A stretch of 64,000 nucleotides of DNA from Prosthecobacter debontii (lineage in GTDB: Bacteria > Verrucomicrobiota > Verrucomicrobiia > Verrucomicrobiales > Verrucomicrobiaceae), in contig NZ_FUYE01000004.1 in assembly GCF_900167535.1 (NCBI RefSeq), forward strand, positions 63,603-127,602. The letters run 5' to 3'. This document shows, piece by piece, positions 44,067-54,406 of this stretch. Both the position numbers and the translations under genes were made by a program. The notes beneath the pieces were generated by a model, which did no database searches, was not told where the DNA came from, and was given only the letters and a program-made list of their open reading frames with translations. Position 1 is the first letter of the stretch. Each line of letters starts with the position of its first letter.

Positions 44067-46571
44067 ATGCCAATTTTTGATCATGCCCGCCTCGCTGTCG
44101 GTCTGTCAGCGATGGCTCTTACCACTGTGGCTTATGCTGAGGAGCCCGCATCCGCCCCGAAAGTGGTGCAGCAGTTTCTCGGCAAATACTGCCTGGAGTG
44201 CCATGATTCCGATGTCCAGAAAGGGGATCGAGAGTTCGAAAGCTTCGCTCTCCCTTTGAAATCGGTCGCTGATCTGATTTCTGCGAAGGATATCATCGAT
44301 CAGGTCACGCTGAAGGAAATGCCGCCGAAGAAGGCGGATCAGCCCAGTGATGAAGAGCGTCTCACTCTCTTGCGCGTGCTCAGGGAAGGGACGGTGGCAG
44401 CTCGCGGCAAGATTGAGAGTTCGGGCTCGCGCACGGTCATGCGTCGGCTGTCGAGCCGTGAGTATGAAAACACCCTCGCAGCTCTTTTTGGCCGACGAGT
44501 GGATACGTTGGGCCTGACGGCAGATTTCCCTAAGGAAAAGACCAGCCGTCATATCGATACCATCGGCAAGTCTTTGGTCACCTCCGGCTTCCTTGTGGAT
44601 CAGTATTTCCAGGCCGCCAACCGCCTCGTGGAGACTCGTCTTGGTAAGCCGGTGATGGAACCCAAAAACTGGCACTTCAATGGGCACTTCATTCAGTATG
44701 AAGAACTGAGTGGCTCACACAAGGCGGCCTTCAACTATCGTTATCTCAATCTCTACGAGCAACCCAACACCGATACTCGACAAGGAGGCTACGGCCACAT
44801 TGAGGACTTTTTGAAAGGGGTGCCTGAATCTGGTTTCTATGATCTCGAGGTGGAAGCGCAGGCTTTACACCGAAACACGCATTTCGATCATGCCATTTTT
44901 GGTATCGATTTCTCTGAACCGTTCATCATCGGGGTAGTGCCTGGTGACATTACCAAGGGGCATATTCATTACCCGCAACCCATCGAGCCTTTGCTCGCTA
45001 GCAGTGTGGTGCCTGATGAAAAACCCACGGTGCTGAAGTTCCGAGTGTGGCTGGAAGCTGGCCAGACGCCCCGCTTCATTTTCCCAAATGGGCCTTATGA
45101 ATCACGAGCTTCGGTGGTCACGATCAACAAGCGCTACAAAGATGAGTTTAAAATCCCTCCAGGCACGTCGGGAGTGAGTCGCACGCATCTGCTTCGTGAT
45201 GGGGATCTGCCGCATATTCGAATCAGTGATATCAAGATCCAGGGCCCCGTGAAAGAAGCTGGAGGCAGTGTGGAGGAGGTCGCGGTCTTCGGCCAAGGCG
45301 GCTTCAATCCTGAGCGTGCTCTCGATCAGCTTTACGCTTTTGCAGAAAAAGCTTACCGCCGCCCGCTAACCGACACGGATCGTGCGCCGATTCAGTCGTT
45401 CTACGACAAGCGTCTCGCAGAAAAAGCGACTCCTCGCCAAGCGGCCTTGGACGCATTGAAGCTCATCCTGTGTTCGCCGTCCTTTCTGTATCTCAGCGAG
45501 ATTACCGATGATGATTCTGCCAAGGCGCTCAAGCCTTACGATCTTGCCACGCGTCTCTCCTATGCCTTATGGGCGGCTCCCCCAGATGCGGCTTTGCTCG
45601 CGACTGCTAAATCTGGCAAAATCACTGAACCTGCAGAATTAAAGAAACAGGTGCAGCGCATGATGGCGGATGAGCGGATAAGCGGCTTCATCCATGGATT
45701 CCTCGATAGTTGGTTAAACCTGCGGGATCTCGGCAGCATGCCACCTCCGCGGGAAACCAATCTCACGTATTATGCCGAGGATCTGCCAGCCTCCATGAAA
45801 CAAGAGGTGAGGCTCTTTTTCAGTGATCTCCTCAAGCGCAATGGCTCGGTAGAAAACTTTCTGGATTCAGACTATTCCTTTGTGGATAAGAAGCTGGCCA
45901 AACTTTACGAACTGCCCGAGCAAAAGACGCTGCGCCTTGCGGACGGTTTTCAAAAAGTGAGTCTGAAGGGGAATGCTCATCGTGGAGGATTACTTGGGAT
46001 GTCGGGCGTGCTCACTGTGAGTGCCAATGGTGTCGAAACTTCGCCCGTGACTCGCGGCGCTTGGGTCAGTGAAAACATTCTGGGCATCCCGCCACCTCCG
46101 CCGCCGGATGTTGTGCCCGCCATTGATGCGGATGTCTCGGGTGCGACGACGATCCGTGAGCGCTTGGCCAAACATCGGGCCGATCCGACCTGCGCGGAGT
46201 GTCACCGCAAAATTGATCCTCTGGGCTTTAGTCTCGAGACCTTCGATCCAATCGGTCGTTGGCGCAGTAACTACGCTAAACCTAAAGGCGGGAAAGCCCC
46301 TGCACCGAAGGTGGACGCCTCAGGGGAATTTCCTTCCGGTGAGACTTATCAAGACTTTGCAGGCTTCAAAAAGATCATTCGTGAAACACGCGAAGACCTC
46401 TTTACCCGCCATCTGATCCGGCAAGTGCTGACCTACGCCAGTGGACGCCATATGGAAGCCTCGGACGATTTTGAACTCGATGAAATCCACCAGGCGGTCA
46501 AAGCGGACAAGCGGGGGCTTCAGACTTTAATTGTGCGTTGCCTAACGAGTGAGATTTTCAGGTCACGATAA
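44067..46571 (+). CDS. DUF1592/DUF1588-family c-type cytochrome
   Basis: An 834-residue exported protein (signal ending near VAYA). Visible domain order is a cytochrome c motif CLECH (42-46), DUF1587 (~125-190), DUF1595 (~415-475), DUF1592 (~490-620), DUF1588 with a second CxxCH, CAECH (709-713, followed by RKIDPLGFSLETFDPIGRWR), and DUF1585 at the C-terminus. This is the standard arrangement of the large planctomycetal/verrucomicrobial cytochromes. It follows the DUF1552 gene almost directly and is surely co-transcribed. Confidence 0.85.
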   Translation: MPIFDHARLAVGLSAMALTTVAYAEEPASAPKVVQQFLGKYCLECHDSDVQKGDREFESFALPLKSVADLISAKDIIDQVTLKEMPPKKADQPSDEERLTLLRVLREGTVAARGKIESSGSRTVMRRLSSREYENTLAALFGRRVDTLGLTADFPKEKTSRHIDTIGKSLVTSGFLVDQYFQAANRLVETRLGKPVMEPKNWHFNGHFIQYEELSGSHKAAFNYRYLNLYEQPNTDTRQGGYGHIEDFLKGVPESGFYDLEVEAQALHRNTHFDHAIFGIDFSEPFIIGVVPGDITKGHIHYPQPIEPLLASSVVPDEKPTVLKFRVWLEAGQTPRFIFPNGPYESRASVVTINKRYKDEFKIPPGTSGVSRTHLLRDGDLPHIRISDIKIQGPVKEAGGSVEEVAVFGQGGFNPERALDQLYAFAEKAYRRPLTDTDRAPIQSFYDKRLAEKATPRQAALDALKLILCSPSFLYLSEITDDDSAKALKPYDLATRLSYALWAAPPDAALLATAKSGKITEPAELKKQVQRMMADERISGFIHGFLDSWLNLRDLGSMPPPRETNLTYYAEDLPASMKQEVRLFFSDLLKRNGSVENFLDSDYSFVDKKLAKLYELPEQKTLRLADGFQKVSLKGNAHRGGLLGMSGVLTVSANGVETSPVTRGAWVSENILGIPPPPPPDVVPAIDADVSGATTIRERLAKHRADPTCAECHRKIDPLGFSLETFDPIGRWRSNYAKPKGGKAPAPKVDASGEFPSGETYQDFAGFKKIIRETREDLFTRHLIRQVLTYASGRHMEASDDFELDEIHQAVKADKRGLQTLIVRCLTSEIFRSR

Positions 46572-47294
46572 GGAGATGTGATTGCAGGGAGGCGAGGCTT
46601 CGAGAGGGTGGTTCATTGGACGATTCCTTGGACCACTCGGCAAATAGGAGGATGCGTAGCGGGTTTTTCAAAGTGGGTTCACCCTTGGCGGACCATTGCC
46701 TAACTCTGTCCGCTCCTTCCCGCTAGGGCCATGTTGATCCGTTGGTTAGGTCGAGGGAGGCTGCGATTTAATCAAGTGAGCCATTTTGAACCGTTTATTG
46801 GCAGGCATGGACACATAAGAAATCAGCCCGTAACACCAGCGACATGTGAAAATGTATCGAAAATGGGCCCAGGGAGGTGCCCAGCTCTTTCACCAGGCTG
46901 AATAGCTGTTGATACTGGGTCGCAGTAGTCTAACGAATAGGAGGTGTGCTGTCGGGAATGATTGGTTTTCAACGCATTTCCTCAACGGCGGTGGCCTGGG
47001 GGCGACCAGTATTGTCCGGTGCCTTGCTAGCCCACGTTGCCGACCGACCGTTTTGCGGATAAGAGAAATGCTGCGTTTGGCGGCAAGATTTGGCGTGGAG
47101 GTCTTGAGCTTGGAAGTCCCCAAAAGGAAGGGCAAAAATGGCCGATTTTGGAAAAAAACTTTGGAGGTCCGAAATGCGTCCAACCCTTGTAAAATCAAGG
47201 CACGGATGACTTTGTGAAATTTTTCACAAATAAGTCTTGCCTCTCTCCGCCCCCCTGCTAAAACACAAGCCGCCGACTCGGCCCGCTATTTGCT
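46572..47294. other. Long intergenic region before the atp operon
   Basis: 723 bp with no believable gene: the open frames on both strands have no domain-like features, and no atpI or atpZ is recognisable. Near the left end is a hairpin, GTGGTTCA (46608-46615) with TGGACCAC (46629-46636, one G-T pair), a possible terminator for the cytochrome gene though without a T-run. The right end holds the palindrome at 47211-47230 and presumably the atp promoter. Confidence 0.55.
47211..47230. promoter_or_regulatory. Palindrome upstream of atpB
   Basis: TTTGTGAAA (47211-47219) and TTTCACAAA (47222-47230) are perfect 9-bp arms with a two-base centre, ending 64 bp before the atpB ATG. The short spacer and position suggest a dimeric-protein operator; TGTGA half-sites also recall Crp/Fnr-type sites, though the spacing differs. 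Confidence 0.45.
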
Positions 47295-48191
47295 ATGGAC
47301 GTAAGTTTCCCTCTATCCTCATCTCCCGTTGTGCTCGCAGAAGTGAGCCGTGCGGCCGTTTCTTTGGTCGGTGAGGAGAGCTTCTGGTCTTTTGTGACAA
47401 ACTCTTGCTTTGTTGCTGGGGTGGTGACGGTTTTGATCGTTTGGTTGGCCAACAAAGCTACGACTCGGATGTCGTTGATTCCTCATCCTTGGCAAAATTT
47501 CTTCGAGTCCATCATTGAGGCTGTGTACAATCAGGTTGAGGCCATTGTGGGTCCTAAGCAGGCTCCTCGTGCATTCCCTCTGCTGGCCACCTTGTTTATT
47601 TTCATTCTTGTCTCCAACTACTTTGGTCTTCTTCCCGGGGTGGGAACGATTGGCTGGGGGCATGGTCACGGCATGTTGAGTCTGGAGCATATCAGTAAAC
47701 CTGTTCTTCGTCCGGCGACGGCTGACTTGAATATGACTTTGGGGATGGCCATCTGCTTTATGTTGGTGTGGCTTTATCTCACCATTCGTGAGTTGGGTGT
47801 TTGGGGATTCATTGTTCACACCTTTGGTCCTAAGGGTGGTGCTAAGGGGGTGATGGGTGTCTTCATTGCTCTCGTTTTCCTTCTCGTGGGGGCGATCGAA
47901 ATTGTTTCGATCATGTTCCGTCCGGGTTCGCTGTCTCTGCGTCTTTTTGGTAACATCTATGCTGGTGAGACTCTGCTTCACACGATGATGACTCTCGGTG
48001 AGATGTTTGGCCTGGGGGCCATTGGCAAGTTCATTATCGCCACGATCGCTCCAATTCCTTTCTACTTCATGGAGTTGCTGGTGGGCTTGTTACAAGCCAG
48101 CGTCTTCACTCTTCTTTGCGCAGTTTATATCCAGCTCTCGACGACTCATGACGAAAATCATGGCGAGGAGCATGGCCACGATCACCATTGA
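47295..48191 (+). CDS. atpB: ATP synthase Fo subunit a
   Basis: Stator subunit a, which provides the two proton half-channels against the c-ring. About six hydrophobic segments are visible, and the essential arginine lies in SLRLFGNIYAGETLL, the family's signature. The C-terminus is His-rich (ENHGEEHGHDHH), a feature seen in relatives but of unclear meaning. It is the first gene of the atp operon, with the long intergenic region before it. Confidence 0.93.
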   Translation: MDVSFPLSSSPVVLAEVSRAAVSLVGEESFWSFVTNSCFVAGVVTVLIVWLANKATTRMSLIPHPWQNFFESIIEAVYNQVEAIVGPKQAPRAFPLLATLFIFILVSNYFGLLPGVGTIGWGHGHGMLSLEHISKPVLRPATADLNMTLGMAICFMLVWLYLTIRELGVWGFIVHTFGPKGGAKGVMGVFIALVFLLVGAIEIVSIMFRPGSLSLRLFGNIYAGETLLHTMMTLGEMFGLGAIGKFIIATIAPIPFYFMELLVGLLQASVFTLLCAVYIQLSTTHDENHGEEHGHDHH

Positions 48192-48272
48192 TGAACCCTT
48201 TGATCATCGGGACCATGCCAAAGAGTGTGGGCGATGATTGAAACAACCAAACATTAAAAGAAGAATAACACT

Positions 48273-48536
48273 ATGATGATGGAACTCATGACGATGGCTC
48301 AGCCTGCCGCTGCTGCCGCTGAAGTCGCTGCTGCTGGCGTGTCCGGTAGCCTTACCTTGGGTCTTGCTGGTGCTGGTGCCGCTCTTGGCATTGGTCTGAT
48401 CGGTGGCAAGGCTGTTGAAGCTGTGGGTCGTAACCCAGGCGCTGCTGGTAGCATCCAGACGCTGGCAATCATCGGCATGGCGCTGGCAGAAGCCGTCGCT
48501 ATTTACGCTCTGATCATCGCTTTCCAGGGCCGTTAA
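48273..48536 (+). CDS. atpE: ATP synthase Fo subunit c
   Basis: An 87-residue hairpin protein of the rotor ring. The conserved loop AVGRNPGAAG joins two helices, and the ion-binding acid is Glu73 in MALAEAVAIYALI. Neighbouring residues are Ala/Val rather than Ser/Thr, and the first helix has Ile where Na+-type rings have Gln, so the ring is probably proton-specific. The N-terminus (about 25 residues before the first helix) is longer than in E. coli. A strong hairpin follows the stop. Confidence 0.93.
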   Translation: MMMELMTMAQPAAAAAEVAAAGVSGSLTLGLAGAGAALGIGLIGGKAVEAVGRNPGAAGSIQTLAIIGMALAEAVAIYALIIAFQGR

Positions 48537-48544
48537 TCCCTCTG

Positions 48545-48574
48545 AGGAGGTGGCGGCACCCACCGCCACCTCCT
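48545..48574 (+). promoter_or_regulatory. Intercistronic hairpin between atpE and atpF
   Basis: Perfect 12-bp arms AGGAGGTGGCGG (48545-48556) and CCGCCACCTCCT (48563-48574) with a six-base loop lie 8 bp past the atpE stop. There is no T-run, so read-through is expected. Such a stem can protect the upstream message and help raise c-subunit output, which is needed in many copies per enzyme. Confidence 0.55.
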
Positions 48575-48598
48575 ATCTCTCACTTTTCGCTTTTTCTC

Positions 48599-49120
48599 AT
48601 GACCACGACCTTCCTCGCCGCCTCCGACATTGCTGAACAGTTTGGCCTTGAGCTTCCCAAACTGATCGCACAAGTCATCATTTTCCTTGTCGTGTTCTAC
48701 GTTCTCAAGACCAAAGCTTTTGGTCCGATCCTGGCTATGCTCGAGCAGCGTCGTCAGCGTATCGCGGACGGTGAATCCAAGCTGGAGAAGATTGCCAAAG
48801 ATCTCGCTGAAGCTGAGAAGAATGCCCAAGCTATTGTCGATAAGGCCAATGCAGACGCCAATCGCCTGATCAAAGAGGCTGGTGATAGCGCCAAGTCGCT
48901 GGCTGAAAAGCGTCAGCAAGAAGCCATTCAAGAAGCTACTCAAATTCTCGCTAAAGCTCGTGAGGTAGCTCAGCTTGAGCATGAGCAGCTCATGGCCCAG
49001 CTCAAGAGCCAGTTTGGCCGCATGGTGTCCGAAGCGACTTCCCGTGTGACTGGTAAGGTGCTAAACACCGACGATCAGGCGCGCATCAACCAGGAGACTA
49101 CCGCTCAGGTAAGCCTGTAA
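48599..49120 (+). CDS. atpF: ATP synthase Fo subunit b
   Basis: Peripheral stalk subunit. One membrane helix (about residues 20-40, LIAQVIIFLVVFYVL) is followed by a long charged coiled coil rich in Ala, Glu and Lys. Length 173 is normal. It lies between atpE and atpH as in most bacterial operons. Confidence 0.92.
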   Translation: MTTTFLAASDIAEQFGLELPKLIAQVIIFLVVFYVLKTKAFGPILAMLEQRRQRIADGESKLEKIAKDLAEAEKNAQAIVDKANADANRLIKEAGDSAKSLAEKRQQEAIQEATQILAKAREVAQLEHEQLMAQLKSQFGRMVSEATSRVTGKVLNTDDQARINQETTAQVSL

Positions 49121-49148
49121 TTCAATTTTCTTCCGCTTCTAACCGAAC

Positions 49149-49544
49149 ATGAAAATCAGCAAGGAAGTCCGCCGCACCGCGCGCCAGCTTTTCCGCGTTT
49201 GCCTGGTCAATGGCAAGCTGGATGAGTCACGTGTGCGCCTCGTGGTGAATCAGATCACCACCTCCAAACCTCGTGGCTATCTGGCCATGTTGGACTCCTT
49301 TGCTGGGCTTGTTCGTCATGAAGTGGAAAGTCAACGTGCTGTGGTGGAAAGCGCCACATTCCTCACGGATGACATTCAATCCAATCTGAAGGCCAGTCTG
49401 TCTGAGAAGTATGGCCGTGAACTCACGCTGGAGTTTCACATCAAACCTGAACTGCTCGGCGGTATCCGCGTGAAAGTCGGCAGTGACGTTTGGGATGGTT
49501 CTGTCAAAGCCCGTCTCGAAGCCCTCAAAGCCAGCCTGTCCTGA
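49149..49544 (+). CDS. atpH: ATP synthase F1 subunit delta
   Basis: The 131-residue protein matches the C-terminal part of the delta/OSCP family (IKPELLGGIRVKVGSDVWDGSVKARLEAL). Typical delta is about 180 residues, so the N-terminal helical domain looks shortened. Its place between atpF and atpA supports the call. Confidence 0.85.
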   Translation: MKISKEVRRTARQLFRVCLVNGKLDESRVRLVVNQITTSKPRGYLAMLDSFAGLVRHEVESQRAVVESATFLTDDIQSNLKASLSEKYGRELTLEFHIKPELLGGIRVKVGSDVWDGSVKARLEALKASLS

Positions 49545-49622
49545 TCAAAAACTGATCTGCCCTTTTAATAAAAGCCGCCTCGCCCCTTAATCCCGTTCAC
49601 CGTTTCTAAATAAAGTCGCACC

Positions 49623-51152
49623 ATGAGCAACATCCTCCAGGAGATCGAATCCCAAATCGCCGGACTTAAAACGGCGGTCACCAAATCCAATGTCGGCGTG
49701 GTCCGCGAGATCGGTGACGGCGCTGCGAAGATCGAAGGCTTGAGCGATGTGATGCTCAACGAAATGATCGAGTTCCCTGGCGGCCTCTATGGTCTGGCCT
49801 TGAACTTGGAAGAAACCGAAGTCGGTTGCGTGCTTCTCGGTTCCTCCGAAGGCATCAAGGCTGGTGACGAAGTCAAGACCACGGGTCGTCTTCTCTCCGT
49901 GCCTGTGGGTAAAGGGCTCCTCGGTCGTGTAGTGAATACTCTCGGTGAAGCTCTGGACGGCAAGGGACCTATCAAAGGCGACGCTCAGTATCCAGTCGAG
50001 AAGATCGCTCCAGGGATCATTACCCGTAAGTCCGTGTCTGTCCCTGTGCAGACGGGCATCATGTCCATCGACGCCATGATTCCGATCGGCCGTGGTCAGC
50101 GTGAGTTGATCATCGGTGACCGCTCCACCGGTAAGACCACCATCGCTGTGGATACCATCATCTCCCAGGCTCAGCAGAATAAAGCGGCTGAGCAGGGTAA
50201 ACTTCAGGGCCACAAGCCTCTGTATTGCATCTACGTCGCCATCGGCCAGAAGCAGTCCAACGTCGCTCGCGTCGTTAAGACTCTCGAAGACGCCGGTGCC
50301 ATGGAATACACCGTTATCGTGAACGCATCTGCTTCCGATAGCGCTGTGAACCAATACCTCGCTCCTTACACCGGTTGCGCCATTGGTGAGTGGTTCATGG
50401 ACCAGGGCATGGACGCCTTGATCGTGTTCGATGACCTTTCCAAGCAGGCTGTGGCCTATCGTCAGGTTTCCCTCGTGCTGAAGCGCCCATCCGGTCGTGA
50501 AGCTTATCCAGGTGACGTGTTCTACCTCCACTCCCGTTTGCTTGAGCGTTCCGCTCGCGTGAATGAGAACTACGGTGGTGGTTCCTTAACCGCTCTGCCG
50601 ATCATTGAAACCCAGGCTGGTGACGTTTCTGCCTACATCCCGACGAACGTGATTTCCATCACGGACGGCCAGATCTTCCTTGAAACCGACTTGTTCTATC
50701 AGGGTATCCGTCCGGCCATCTCCGTGGGTCTCTCCGTTTCCCGTGTGGGTTCTGCCGCTCAGACGAAGGCCATCAAGAAAGTTTCCGGCACCACCAAACT
50801 TGACCTCGCTCAGTTCCGTGAATTAGCTGCCTTCGCCCAGTTCGGTTCCGACCTTGATGCCGCTACTAAAGCCAAGCTTGACCGTGGTGCTCGCATCGTG
50901 GAGCTCTTCAAGCAGCAGCAGTATCAGCCGAAGAGCCTCCCAATCATGGTCATCAGCCTTTACGCCATGCAGAAGGGTTACTTCGACTCCGTGGCCGTGG
51001 ATCGCGTGAAGGAATTCCAGGCCAAACTGGAAACCTACCTCACTGAGCGCAAGACCGCTCTGTTGGACAAGTTGGCCAACGAGAAAGCCTTGGACGGCGT
51101 TGAAGCCGATATCAAGACCGCCCTTGAAGACTTCAAGTCCGCTTGGAAGTAA
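49623..51152 (+). CDS. atpA: ATP synthase F1 subunit alpha
   Basis: Non-catalytic nucleotide-binding subunit of F1. Walker A is GDRSTGKT, and the regulatory-subunit block [17 protein letters not shown] near residue 370 is characteristic. Length (509) is standard. Codons are strongly biased to C and T endings, consistent with high expression. Confidence 0.96.
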   Translation: MSNILQEIESQIAGLKTAVTKSNVGVVREIGDGAAKIEGLSDVMLNEMIEFPGGLYGLALNLEETEVGCVLLGSSEGIKAGDEVKTTGRLLSVPVGKGLLGRVVNTLGEALDGKGPIKGDAQYPVEKIAPGIITRKSVSVPVQTGIMSIDAMIPIGRGQRELIIGDRSTGKTTIAVDTIISQAQQNKAAEQGKLQGHKPLYCIYVAIGQKQSNVARVVKTLEDAGAMEYTVIVNASASDSAVNQYLAPYTGCAIGEWFMDQGMDALIVFDDLSKQAVAYRQVSLVLKRPSGREAYPGDVFYLHSRLLERSARVNENYGGGSLTALPIIETQAGDVSAYIPTNVISITDGQIFLETDLFYQGIRPAISVGLSVSRVGSAAQTKAIKKVSGTTKLDLAQFRELAAFAQFGSDLDAATKAKLDRGARIVELFKQQQYQPKSLPIMVISLYAMQKGYFDSVAVDRVKEFQAKLETYLTERKTALLDKLANEKALDGVEADIKTALEDFKSAWK

Positions 51153-51194
51153 TTATTCTCGGATCTCCACATCCAAATTTGAAAGCCTAATCAG

Positions 51195-52076
51195 ATGCCC
51201 TCGACCCGCGACATCCGCCGCCGAATCAAATCGGTCAAAAACACGGCCCAGATCACCAAGGCCATGCAGCTCGTCGCGGCTGCGAAGATGAAGAAAGCGC
51301 AGGATCAAGCCGCTAACGGCCGTGCCTACGCCGAGTTGATGAATAAGATCCTCGTCAGCCTCAAGGAGAGCGCTGCGGAAGGCATTCATCCCTACTTCGC
51401 TGACGGCGCTGGAGACAAGACTCTAGTCCTGGTGATCGCCACCGATAAAGGTCTTTGCGGTGCTTTGAATACCAATTTGCTGAAGAAATTGGTCAATACT
51501 CAGTTCGATGGCCCCGTTGAGTTTGTGACCATCGGTCGTAAGGCGACTCAAGGCCTTTCCCGCTTGCGCAAGACTCTGGTGGCTGATTTCCCAATTAAGG
51601 ATCCTGCGAAGTTTGTCGAGATCCGCACGGTGGGTAATTTCATCCAGGAAAGGTTCCGCACGGGTGAATACAAGCAGGTGCTGGTTGCGTTCAACAACTT
51701 CATCAATACCGTTACTCAGGTGCCTTCCATTGAGCAGGTGCTGCCGGTGAATCCGGTGACCCTGGGTGGCAAGCGTAACTTTGATGATACCTCTAAGGAG
51801 ATCAATCCTGCAGACGTCCCGGATTACACCTTCGAGCCAGATGCCAAGACCGTCTTTGAAACGGTGCTGCCGCAGTATGTAAACGGCACCATTTATCAGA
51901 TGCTTCTCGAAGCCCGCGCTTCTGAGCACAGCAGCCGAATGGTGGCCATGAAAAACGCTACCGACAACGCAAAGCAGATGCTCAAAGACCTCAGCCTCGA
52001 ATACAACAAGCTCCGTCAGGCAGCGATCACCAACGAACTCCTCGAGATCACCACCGCCAAGATGGCTCTGGAATAG
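51195..52076 (+). CDS. atpG: ATP synthase F1 subunit gamma
   Basis: Central rotor shaft. Both ends have the conserved helices: RDIRRRIKSVKNTAQITKAM at the start and ASEHSSRMVAMKNATDNA near the C-terminus. Length 293 is normal, and the gene lies between alpha and beta. Confidence 0.94.
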   Translation: MPSTRDIRRRIKSVKNTAQITKAMQLVAAAKMKKAQDQAANGRAYAELMNKILVSLKESAAEGIHPYFADGAGDKTLVLVIATDKGLCGALNTNLLKKLVNTQFDGPVEFVTIGRKATQGLSRLRKTLVADFPIKDPAKFVEIRTVGNFIQERFRTGEYKQVLVAFNNFINTVTQVPSIEQVLPVNPVTLGGKRNFDDTSKEINPADVPDYTFEPDAKTVFETVLPQYVNGTIYQMLLEARASEHSSRMVAMKNATDNAKQMLKDLSLEYNKLRQAAITNELLEITTAKMALE

Positions 52077-53570
<1,494 letters not shown>

Positions 53571-53590
53571 GCCTGCCTGGTCAAGGATTG

Positions 53591-53620
53591 AGGTGGTTCA
53601 ACATCCCCGTGGGGCCACCT
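53591..53620 (+). promoter_or_regulatory. Intercistronic hairpin between atpD and atpC
   Basis: AGGTGG (53591-53596) pairs with CCACCT (53615-53620), enclosing an inner CCCC-GT-GGGG stem (53605-53614) with an eight-base bulge on one side. No T-run follows. It may stabilise or attenuate the message before the epsilon gene. Confidence 0.4.
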
Positions 53621-53665
53621 TGCTCAGCTTGACCTTTTGATCTCTTGACTCTCTGACCTTTTCCC

Positions 53666-54082
53666 ATGCCTCTCAAACTCGAAATCGTTACTCCCGAAGC
53701 ACGCATCTTTTCGGATGAAGTGGACACGGTTGTGCTCCCGGGGTTCGAAGGTGAAATGGGCGTCTTGCCCTCTCACGCTCCTCTGGTAACGACCCTCCAA
53801 GTCGGTGAACTCCGCTACACCAAGGGCGGTAAAACCACGGAATTGGCTGTTGGTGAAGGTTTGGTCGAAGTGACAGGCTCCACCACTCGTGTCCTTACAG
53901 ACATGGCTATCGGCAGCGATGACATTGACGAGAAAGCCGTGGAAGAAGCCCTGGAGCGTGCCAAGCGTGCGCTTGAAGACCTCAAGCAAGGCGAGCAGCA
54001 AAGCGAAGTGGCCGCTGTCATGGCCATGATCCAACGCAGCACAGCTCAGCTTCATCTGAAGCGTAAGCGCAAGACCGTTTAA
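53666..54082 (+). CDS. atpC: ATP synthase F1 subunit epsilon
   Basis: Small regulatory rotor subunit of 138 residues. The N-terminal beta-sandwich has the usual LEIVTPEARIFSDEVDTVVL and GVLPSHAPLVT blocks, followed by a C-terminal helical part rich in Glu and Lys. It is the last gene of the atp operon and is followed by a clear intrinsic terminator. Confidence 0.93.
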   Translation: MPLKLEIVTPEARIFSDEVDTVVLPGFEGEMGVLPSHAPLVTTLQVGELRYTKGGKTTELAVGEGLVEVTGSTTRVLTDMAIGSDDIDEKAVEEALERAKRALEDLKQGEQQSEVAAVMAMIQRSTAQLHLKRKRKTV

Positions 54083-54104
54083 CGAAATTTAGACTCTTTG
54101 TTCA

Positions 54105-54137
54105 GCCCCTATTCGCCGTGCGGATAGGGGCTTTTTT
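54105..54137 (+). terminator. Intrinsic terminator of the atp operon
   Basis: GCCCCTAT (54105-54112) pairs with ATAGGGGC (54124-54131), extended by an inner short stem, and is followed at once by TTTTTT (54132-54137). It lies 22 bp past the atpC stop: a textbook rho-independent terminator. Confidence 0.9.
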
Positions 54138-54406
54138 GTGACGTCGTTGGCTGATTTGGCGGAGGTGACTAGTCCACGCCTGATAAAAGCGCGGTGATGC
54201 TGTTTTGCTGCCCTGCAGTTACTCCACAATATTTAAACCTCGAGTGAAGCGCTTGGTTTGATACTAATAATGCTTCGCCAAACTTGGCACTTTTTGATCT
54301 TGGATTGGCCCGCTTTGACTCAGGAGCGCCCCTGGGGAAGGAATGCGGCAGAATGCCGTAATTAACTTCATTCCACTTTTCATTCCTCACGATTCTGAGT
54401 TTCCGC
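54138..54406. other. Intergenic region before the PSD1 operon
   Basis: About 270 bp between the atp terminator and the next gene. It is AT-richer than the flanking genes and should hold the promoter of the PSD1/DUF1501 operon, but I see no clear -35/-10 pair, RNA gene or reading frame. Confidence 0.5.

Noticed and set aside
46890-47217. Possible small gene (atpI/atpZ) before atpB
   Set aside because: Frames on both strands encode basic, motif-free sequences with no membrane helices; AtpI would have clear hydrophobic segments.
48545-48574. Intrinsic terminator splitting the atp operon
   Set aside because: No T-run follows and essential genes of the same enzyme continue downstream without a new promoter in view.
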